Shown in pieces: positions 58,342 through 64,000 of a stretch of DNA of 64,000 nucleotides. Within the stretch, counting starts at the first letter, position 1; each line of letters starts with the position of its first letter. The stretch comes from JBGTFE01 sp036403235 (GTDB taxonomy: Bacteria > Acidobacteriota > Blastocatellia > Pyrinomonadales > Pyrinomonadaceae): positions 37,753 to 101,752 of the forward strand of contig DASWRI010000017.1 in the NCBI GenBank assembly GCA_036403235.1, written 5' to 3'. Both the position numbers and the translations under genes were made by a program. The notes below the pieces were generated by a model. It saw nothing but the letters and a program-made list of their open reading frames with translations, ran no database searches and was not told the DNA's origin.

Positions 58342-58956
58342 ATGCTTGAATACTCAGAACCCGTCGCTAAGCTGATTGACGAATTCAAACGGCTTCCCGG
58401 TGTCGGTCATAAAAGCGCGCAGAGATTGGCTTTTTACATTCTGCGCCGGCCGGAACAGGAAGTCGAAAATTTTGTCGAAGCGCTGCGCGAGGTTAAAGAA
58501 AAAATCGTTTTTTGCTCGGTGTGCAATAATCTCACGGACATTAACCCGTGTATGTATTGCGCTTCGACGACGCGCGACCGCTCGATGATTTGCGTCGTCG
58601 AAGAGCCGTATAATCTCGTCGCGGTCGAAAAAACCCGCTCGTATAAGGGCTTGTATCACATTTTGCACGGCTCGCTTTCGCCGATTCGCGGTATGGGGCC
58701 GGACGAGCTGATGCTGGCAAATCTTCTGCCGCGTTTGAGCGCGAGCGGCAACGAAGGCGTCGATGTCCGCGAAGTGATTATCGCAACCAACCCGACGACC
58801 GAAGGTGAAGCGACGGCCAACTACATCGCGCGTCTCCTGAAACCGCTCGGCGTTCGCGTCACGCGAATCGCGATGGGAATGCCGGTCGGCGCTGATTTGG
58901 AATTCGTCGATGAAGTGACGATGGACAAGGCGATGACAAATCGACACGAAATATAG
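58342..58956 (+). CDS. recR: Recombination mediator protein RecR
   Basis: 204 residues. The N-terminal HhH region (IDEFKRLPGVGHKSAQRLAF), the four-Cys zinc finger (VFCSVCNNLTDINPCMYC) and the Toprim domain (MICVVEEPYNLVAVEKT; VIIATNPTTEGEATA) are in order, followed by GVRVTRIAMGMPVGADLEF. RecR works with RecO and RecF to load RecA on gapped DNA. Start codon ATG is right after the repeat hairpin and has no clear ribosome site. The pair ebfC-recR is conserved in most bacteria. Confidence 0.97.
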   Translation: MLEYSEPVAKLIDEFKRLPGVGHKSAQRLAFYILRRPEQEVENFVEALREVKEKIVFCSVCNNLTDINPCMYCASTTRDRSMICVVEEPYNLVAVEKTRSYKGLYHILHGSLSPIRGMGPDELMLANLLPRLSASGNEGVDVREVIIATNPTTEGEATANYIARLLKPLGVRVTRIAMGMPVGADLEFVDEVTMDKAMTNRHEI

Positions 58957-58960
58957 TTCA

Positions 58961-59048
58961 TTCAAACAGGATTTACAGGATAAAATTAAATTCATTTCGC
59001 TGAGTTATTTAATAAACATCCTGCCTATCCTGTCCATCCTGTTTGAAT
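58961..59048. repeat. Word-repeat hairpin (CAGGATTTACAGGAT type)
   Basis: TTCAAACAGGATTTACAGGA pairs with ATCCTGTCCATCCTGTTTGA; the right arm is extended by CATCCTGCCTATCCTG units. Lies between recR and the acyltransferase gene. Confidence 0.72.
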
Positions 59049-59061
59049 TTATCTTTAATAA

Positions 59062-60453
59062 ATGACAACTCAAGTAAAAGTTTTGCGTCTGCGCGATATG
59101 ATTTTCAATCGTCGCGGGACTTTTACGCGAAAATTCGTCGTTTTTATTTTCAGCGTCGCGCTCCGGCTTTTTTTCAGGCGCATCGAAACGGTCAATCGCG
59201 AAACGGTGCCGCGCGACGAGCCCTTGATTTTCGTGATGAATCACCCGAACGGCCTGATTGACCCGGCGCTCGTTTTCGTCGCGCTGCCGCGGAAAATTTC
59301 CTTTCTCGCCAAATCGACGCTTTTTCGGATGCCCGTCATTTCGTTTCTGCTCAGAACGGTCGAGGCTCTGCCGCTTTATCGCAAAGTCGACGCGGGCGAA
59401 GACGTTTCGAAAAACAGCAAAACTTTTGAAGTCTGCCGGGAGATGCTTCGGCGCGGCGGCGCCATCGCGCTTTTCCCCGAAGGCATTTCGCACAATTCGC
59501 CGAAACTTCTGCCGATGAAAACCGGCGCGGCGCGCATCGCTCTCGGCGCGATTTCCGTCAATCAAATCGCGCCTCCGATTGACTTAAAAATCATTCCGGT
59601 CGGACTTTTTTATACGAGCAAGACGACTTTTCGGAGCGAGGCTCTGTTGCATTTCGGCGAGCCTTTGGAAGTTTTTCCGGTTGAGCTCGACGCCGACGGC
59701 CAGCCGCCGCGAAAAGCTGTCAAGGATTTGACCGAACGAATCGAGACGGCGCTCAAAAACGTCACATTTAACGCCGAAACCGAAGCCGAAGCCGAAAAGG
59801 CCAATCAGGCGGCCGAGCTTTTTTCGAGCGTTTATCAAGGAATTAATTTCGAGCAGACGCTCGCCGACCGCTTCGAGTTTCTCAAGCGATACGCTTCGGA
59901 AGGCGTCGCGAAAAATAAAGAAAGCGACGATGAAGAATTAAAAAAACGCATCGCCGATTACGAAAAAAAACTCGGCGAATTCAACATCGAGCCGGAAAAT
60001 CTGTCGCTGACCGAGCATTCGTTCTGGTATGTTTTCCGGCATTTTCTCTTTCGCGTTTATTTGATTTTGATATTTTTGCCGATTGCGCTTTTCGGCGCGA
60101 TTCTGCATTTTCCGGCTTACCAGCTCTGCCGCATTTTGGCTTTTTACCACACGCATCACGGCGTTGACGACATCGTCTCGACCGTCAAAGTGCTGGCGGC
60201 GATGGTGTTTATGCCGCTGACGTGGCTCGTTTTCGCCGCTTTTTCGTATTATTTCTGGGGCTGGCGCGACGCGCTCGTTTCGTTTCCGCTTTCGATTGTC
60301 AGCGGTTATGTGGCGATGCGAACGCTCGAAGAACTGGAAGATTTGCGCGGCTGGTTTCGCGCGATTCGCCTTTTTTATCTGAAACGAAAAACTTTTCTTC
60401 AACTTCTGACCGAACGGCGCGCGCTGCACGAAGCGTTAAAAGGTGAAAGCTGA
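59062..60453 (+). CDS. PlsC-type 1-acylglycerol-3-phosphate acyltransferase with membrane C-terminus
   Basis: 463 residues. The PlsC domain spans residues 35-240: catalytic His-Asp motif NHPNGLID (HxxxxD variant), FLAKSTLFRMPVISFLLR, then FPEGISHNSPKLLPMKTGAARIAL, motif III. Residues 330-440 hold two or three transmembrane segments (LFRVYLILIFLPIALFGAI, VLAAMVFMPLTWLVFAAFSYY). These enzymes transfer an acyl chain to lysophosphatidic acid or related lipids; a long C-terminal membrane part is usual for the bigger forms. The last codons form the left arm of a hairpin repeat. No ribosome site is obvious. Confidence 0.9.
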   Translation: MTTQVKVLRLRDMIFNRRGTFTRKFVVFIFSVALRLFFRRIETVNRETVPRDEPLIFVMNHPNGLIDPALVFVALPRKISFLAKSTLFRMPVISFLLRTVEALPLYRKVDAGEDVSKNSKTFEVCREMLRRGGAIALFPEGISHNSPKLLPMKTGAARIALGAISVNQIAPPIDLKIIPVGLFYTSKTTFRSEALLHFGEPLEVFPVELDADGQPPRKAVKDLTERIETALKNVTFNAETEAEAEKANQAAELFSSVYQGINFEQTLADRFEFLKRYASEGVAKNKESDDEELKKRIADYEKKLGEFNIEPENLSLTEHSFWYVFRHFLFRVYLILIFLPIALFGAILHFPAYQLCRILAFYHTHHGVDDIVSTVKVLAAMVFMPLTWLVFAAFSYYFWGWRDALVSFPLSIVSGYVAMRTLEELEDLRGWFRAIRLFYLKRKTFLQLLTERRALHEALKGES

Positions 60454-60497
60454 AAACTGAAAATTAATTTCATTCATGGTTTTCAGCTTTCAGTTTT
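60443..60497. repeat. Word-repeat hairpin (CTGAAAACTGAAAG type) overlapping a stop codon
   Basis: GTGAAAGCTGAAAACTGAAA pairs with TTTTCAGCTTTCAG. The left arm includes the stop of the acyltransferase gene. Sits between convergent genes. Confidence 0.72.
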
Positions 60498-60508
60498 GAA
60501 GTTTTTAG

Positions 60509-61126
60509 TTAGAAACGGACTTTTTGTTCTTCCGCGTCCGACGCGCTTCTCGAATGTTTCCATTCGTCTTCGTTTTCGTAAAAATTTACGTCGAAAGTCA
60601 TCAGGCTTTTGACCGGAATGCCGTCAAATTCGTCCGGCGAATCTTCAAATTTTACGATTGTGCCGATGCCTATAACTTCCGTGCCGAATTGGGTGACGAG
60701 GTCGATTGTCTCGCGAATCGCGCGTCCCGAGCGCAGAATATCATCGACGACAATCGCCGGGTAAACGTCGCCCTGGGCGATGTACTGGCGAAACTGGCGT
60801 TTGCCGTCTTCCATTTCCGCCCAGTAAATCTGGTCAGCGCCGAGCGCTTCGCGGACGCCGAAAGCGACCATGATGCCGCCCGGGCTGGGGCTGATAATCG
60901 AAATCTTCGGCAGGCGGCTGGCGATGGTTTTTTCCATTCTGAACATACGGCTCAAGCCGACCGACAAAATTCGCGCGTTGTCGTAATAGCGAAACGCGAG
61001 CGGCATCTGAAAATAATGCGAAGCGTGTTTGCCGTTCGGATAAACAAAGTGACCTTTTCGGTAGGCGCCGGTCTTTTGCAGAATTGTCATAATCGACTCC
61101 GGCGGCGGAATTAAGTTAACAGACAT
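60509..61126 (-). CDS. pyrE: Orotate phosphoribosyltransferase-like protein
   Basis: 205 residues. The PRPP motif is AIVVDDILRSGRAIRETIDL (VVDD with following T/S-G), and the N-terminal LQKTGAYRKGHFVYPNGKHASHYFQMP is the OPRT signature region. VISPSPGGIMVAFGVREAL (partly shown) is the central strand-turn. OPRT makes orotidine 5'-phosphate from orotate and PRPP in pyrimidine synthesis. A general PRTase-type nucleotide salvage enzyme is the alternative. Ribosome site AAAGGAGCTTATAA. The C-terminus has an acidic charged extension (YENEDEWKHSRSASD). Confidence 0.88.
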   Translation of the reverse strand: MSVNLIPPPESIMTILQKTGAYRKGHFVYPNGKHASHYFQMPLAFRYYDNARILSVGLSRMFRMEKTIASRLPKISIISPSPGGIMVAFGVREALGADQIYWAEMEDGKRQFRQYIAQGDVYPAIVVDDILRSGRAIRETIDLVTQFGTEVIGIGTIVKFEDSPDEFDGIPVKSLMTFDVNFYENEDEWKHSRSASDAEEQKVRF

Positions 61127-61183
61127 TTATAAGCTCCTTTGAATAAAGTAATACTAAAAGTTTAATCACCGGCGAAGTTTTTA

Positions 61184-61639
61184 TCAAACTTCTTCGCTTA
61201 AAACTTTTTCTATCAGCGATTTTTGCGCCCGATTCATTTTTTCGGGCATTTTTCCGAGTTCGAACCATTCGGCGCTTAAAATCTCGCGGCTCAAAATTTC
61301 CGGCTCGCCGCGCGTCTCGGCGCGAAAAACGAATTCGATGTGGCGGCCGAGAACGCGGGCGCGATAAAGCTTTACGTTTTCCAGCTCGAGACCGGTTTCT
61401 TCGCGCAGCTCGCGGCAAATCGCCTGTTCGGGCTGCTCGCCGTATTCCATAAATCCGCCCGGCATTCCCCAGCCGGAGGCGGGCCGCAGAACGTGTTCGA
61501 GCAGCAGAATCTCTTTGTTTTTATTGGTGATAATCGCCGCCGCCGACGCGGTAAATTTGTTCTGAGAGACGCGAATCAATTTCATCCGCACAAACGGCGG
61601 CAGCTTTTTCCAGATTTTTCCGACGAATCGCTTAAACAT
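61184..61639 (-). CDS. NUDIX hydrolase
   Basis: 151 residues. The Nudix box is present and complete: GGFMEYGEQPEQAICRELREETGLEL (G-x5-E-x7-REUxEE-x-G). The N-terminal part is FTASAAAIITNKNKEILLLEHVLRPASGWGMP and the end carries ILSREILSAEWFELGKMPEKM. Nudix enzymes hydrolyse nucleoside diphosphates linked to another group. Substrate unknown, although the Pro-rich strand LRPASGWGMPGGF fits ADP-sugar or NADH-type hydrolases as well as mutator types. No clear ribosome site before ATG 61639. It lies 58 bases upstream of the pyrE-like gene on the same strand. Confidence 0.9.
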   Translation of the reverse strand: MFKRFVGKIWKKLPPFVRMKLIRVSQNKFTASAAAIITNKNKEILLLEHVLRPASGWGMPGGFMEYGEQPEQAICRELREETGLELENVKLYRARVLGRHIEFVFRAETRGEPEILSREILSAEWFELGKMPEKMNRAQKSLIEKVLSEEV

Positions 61640-61790
61640 CAGGACAACTTTTTAAAAACATTTTCATCATAAAATAACTTGAAAATTTTGGAAGACCGGT
61701 GTGGCTGGTCATTTCTTTAAAGTACCGGAGAGATTTTCCCGTTATCCCGTCCCGGTTCCCAACAAACAAATAAGCAGTCAGGGGTTTATT

Positions 61791-63779
61791 ATGAAAAAAA
61801 TTATTTATTTTCTGCAAAATTTCTCGGTCGCGGTATTTTTCGTTTCGCTTTTCGCGTTTTCCGCTTTCGCGCAAAATCTGCAAAGCGATTTGAGCCGTAC
61901 GTTTATCAAATATGATTTGGTTCGGCTCGATAATCAAGCGGCGCGGCGCGCCGTCGAAAACCGGCAGACCGTTTCGATTCGGGCGGCGGGGAAAACTTTT
62001 GAGCTCGCATTGACGCCGAGAGATTTGCGCTCGGCCGGCTATCGCGCGGAAGACACCGGGATAATGGGCACGCACGAAATCGACGCCAGCGCGATTACGA
62101 CTTTTAAGGGGAAAATTTCGGGCGAGGCCGATTCGGAAGTGCGGCTCGCGATTGACGACCGCGAAACGGAAGGCTATTTCGAAACGGGCGGAAAAAGATT
62201 TTTTCTCGAACCGGCGCAGAGATTTTCAAAATACGCCGCCGCCGACGATTTAATCGTCTATCGGGACGGCGACTTGCTGAGAGACGATATCGCCTGCGAT
62301 TTGGCGGAGAAACTCGAGCGCGGGCAGGAATTGGTCGCAAGCGAAGTTGCGGCGAGCCCGCAGGCTTTTCGCGTTATCGAGATTGCGACCGACGCCGACT
62401 TTCAATATTTATCTTTTTTCGGTAACAGCCCGGACAGGGTCAACACGGAAATTTTGAATATTCTGAACATGGCCGAAGGCGTCTACCAGCACGAGCTCGG
62501 CCTGACGCTGAACGTCGTTTACCAGCACACCTGGACAACGCAGGATCCTTATACCGGAGTTGACCGGCCGACTCTTTTGACGTCGTTTCAAAATTATTGG
62601 AACGCCAATTTTCCGCCCTCGCAGATTCCGCGCGACACGGCGCATCTTTTTACCGGGAAAACTTTCGCGCAGGGCGGCGGTTACGCATATATCGGCGTCA
62701 TTTGCCGGAATCCGGCGGCGGCCTACGGCTTGAGCGGCTACGTCGATTTCGAGTCCGGCCGGGTTTTGGTAACGACGCACGAAATCGGTCATAATCTCGG
62801 CGCAAACCACGTCGATGCGACTCAAGGGTGCGACAATACGATTATGAACGCGCAGCTGACGGCCACGACGCCGCTCACGTTCTGCGATTACTCGCGCGCA
62901 GAAATAACGAATTACGTCAACGCCAACGGCGCTTGTCTGAGCACGCAGACGCAGACGAGATTCGATTTTGACGGCGACGCGCGGGCCGATTTGTCAATCT
63001 TTCGTCCCGCGACGGGAGAATGGTGGTACTTGAGAAGCTCCGACGGGCAGAACCGCGCGTTTCAATTCGGCAGCCGCACGGACATACTCGCTCCCGCCGA
63101 TTATACGGGCGACGGCCGAACCGATGTCGCTTTGTTCCGACCTTCGACCGGCGAATGGTTTATTTTGAGAAGCGAGGACAGCAGCTTCTATTCGTTCCCG
63201 TTCGGCACAAACGGCGACGTGCCCGCGCCGGGCGATTACGACGGCGACGGTAAAGCCGATGCCGCCGTTTTTCGTTCGTCGACCGCGACCTGGTTTATTA
63301 TGCGTTCGACGGGCGGCACGACGATTCAGCAGTTCGGCGTAATCGGCGACGTTCCGGTTGTCGCCGATTACGATAACGACGGCCGCAACGATATAGCCGT
63401 CTTTCGCCCTGCGACCGGTGAATGGTGGCTGCTGCGAAGCCGCGCCGGTTTGATTGCCTTTCAATTCGGCAACCGCTCGGATAAGCCTGTGCCCGGCGAT
63501 TATACCGGCGACGGCGCGGCGGACGTCGCCATTTTCAGGCCGTCAACCGGAGAATGGTTTGTCCTCAGAAGCGAAAATCAAAGCTTTTATTCATTCCCGT
63601 TCGGCACGAACGGAGACATTCCCGCGCCCGCCGATTACGACGGCGACGGTAAATTTGACGCGGCGGTTTTCCGTCCTTCCGGCTCGACGTGGTTTGTCAA
63701 CAAATCAACCGGCGGAGCTTTGATTCAGAATTTCGGCGTCACCGGCGACAAACCCGTTCCGTCGGCGTTTATACCGTAG
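61791..63779 (+). CDS. Secreted reprolysin-like metallopeptidase with FG-GAP repeats
   Basis: 662 residues. Signal peptide (VAVFFVSLFAFSAFAQN). Residues about 20-180 are a pro-region; residues 180-390 are a metzincin domain with zinc motif THEIGHNLGANH (His about residue 330) and a downstream Met-turn-like IMNAQLTAT. The rest (residues 395-662) holds six or seven FG-GAP repeats (DFDGDARADLSIFRPATGEWWYL, DYTGDGRTDVALFRPSTGEWF, DYDGDGKADAAVFRSS). ATG 61791 follows AGGGGTTT at a loose distance. Probably a secreted calcium-stabilised protease that uses the propeller to attach to a surface. The third 21-bp array starts 17 bases after its stop. Confidence 0.93.
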   Translation: MKKIIYFLQNFSVAVFFVSLFAFSAFAQNLQSDLSRTFIKYDLVRLDNQAARRAVENRQTVSIRAAGKTFELALTPRDLRSAGYRAEDTGIMGTHEIDASAITTFKGKISGEADSEVRLAIDDRETEGYFETGGKRFFLEPAQRFSKYAAADDLIVYRDGDLLRDDIACDLAEKLERGQELVASEVAASPQAFRVIEIATDADFQYLSFFGNSPDRVNTEILNILNMAEGVYQHELGLTLNVVYQHTWTTQDPYTGVDRPTLLTSFQNYWNANFPPSQIPRDTAHLFTGKTFAQGGGYAYIGVICRNPAAAYGLSGYVDFESGRVLVTTHEIGHNLGANHVDATQGCDNTIMNAQLTATTPLTFCDYSRAEITNYVNANGACLSTQTQTRFDFDGDARADLSIFRPATGEWWYLRSSDGQNRAFQFGSRTDILAPADYTGDGRTDVALFRPSTGEWFILRSEDSSFYSFPFGTNGDVPAPGDYDGDGKADAAVFRSSTATWFIMRSTGGTTIQQFGVIGDVPVVADYDNDGRNDIAVFRPATGEWWLLRSRAGLIAFQFGNRSDKPVPGDYTGDGAADVAIFRPSTGEWFVLRSENQSFYSFPFGTNGDIPAPADYDGDGKFDAAVFRPSGSTWFVNKSTGGALIQNFGVTGDKPVPSAFIP

Positions 63780-63796
63780 TTTTTTCGGTATGATTC

Positions 63797-64000
63797 GGGG
63801 AACAATGACGTTTTTTACATCGTCGTTGGAGCAAATTGGGCGATTGATGGCGCTCAAAGCGAGACTGGTGACGTAATTTTGGCGAATGATGGGGTTTTTT
63901 GCACGATTGATGGAGTAATTAACGCCAACGATGACGCTTTTTGCACAATTGATGACGCTTTTTACCTCATCACTGCCGTTATTTACGCCAACATTGCGGC
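63797..64000. repeat. Degenerate 21-bp tandem array 3 (runs off the window)
   Basis: Nine full units and one partial unit with exact 21-base phase, consensus close to CNCNATTGATGACGCTTTTTA (GATGACG core at 63930, 63951). Sequence unrelated to arrays 1 and 2. It begins 17 bases after the stop of the metallopeptidase gene and continues past base 64000. No start codon with ribosome site is seen. Confidence 0.8.

Noticed and set aside
63797..63868. Small gene MTFFTSS-LEQIGRL at 63806
   Set aside because: The ATG lies inside array unit 1 with no ribosome site, and the same frame is broken by stops in later units.

Overview
The window looks like chromosomal DNA of an Acidobacteriota member, most likely class Blastocatellia (Pyrinomonadaceae-like). 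That is inferred from protein style, not from a marker gene. The clues are seven secreted proteins built on FG-GAP/VCBS repeats of the form FDGDGK-DxAVFRPS-G-WY, proteins that open with MKYCPTCQ, a Pro/Ser/Thr-rich tail, N-terminal CSEDW...FCEHC segments, and frequent secreted proteins of unknown function. No rRNA, tRNA, CRISPR array, transposase or phage gene was found. Gene density is normal and both strands are used.

Layout. 0-7.2 kb: a truncated propeller-type histidine kinase, its LuxR-type response regulator, and a run of secreted proteins (two FG-GAP proteins, a lipoprotein, an SH3 protein, a small secreted protein and a 29-residue membrane peptide). A four-copy inverted repeat CTACAC-N4-GTGTRG stands in front of the regulator and both FG-GAP genes and probably defines a local regulon. 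7.2-18.4 kb: S9 peptidase, PNPOx-family protein, two paralogous Cys-rich secreted peptides next to a membrane-anchored thioredoxin-like protein, an acetyltransferase, a TIR-like nucleotide-binding protein of the immune-effector type, a WD40 protein and a CrtO-type carotenoid ketolase. 18.4-25 kb: a 21-bp degenerate repeat array, an RsbQ-like hydrolase coupled to a PAS hybrid kinase, a lipase-like protein, the remnant of an S41 protease, and the first RRM RNA-binding protein with a long leader. 25-33 kb: M1 aminopeptidase, a large FG-GAP/Ig-like protein, a lipoprotein, and the second RRM gene with a homologous leader. 33-42.7 kb: a VanW-glycosyltransferase fusion, lycopene cyclase, patatin, a cytosolic subtilase followed by a second 21-bp array, a CrtI-type desaturase, and an ankyrin fusion protein. 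42.7-52 kb: secreted FG-GAP, delta-60 and B-repeat proteins and a small HExxH protein. 52-64 kb: a CDF transporter, a palindrome-rich REP-like block, UvrD-type helicase, TPR, AraC, EbfC-RecR, acyltransferase, PyrE, NUDIX, a reprolysin-like FG-GAP metalloprotease and a third 21-bp array that runs off the window.

Functional themes. (1) Surface and secreted proteins dominate. (2) Carotenoid genes (crtO, crtY, a crtI-like gene) are scattered rather than clustered. (3) Many intergenic gaps hold long hairpins made from a small vocabulary of short words (CTGAAAACTGAAAG, CCACAGAGACACAGAG, CCACGAATTACACGAATT, CAGGATTTACAGGAT, CAACTATCAACTAT). (4) The most unusual items are the three unrelated 21-bp arrays, the paired RRM leaders with two competing hairpins, the Cys-rich peptide/thioredoxin locus with a shared upstream palindrome, and the orphan TIR-like protein.
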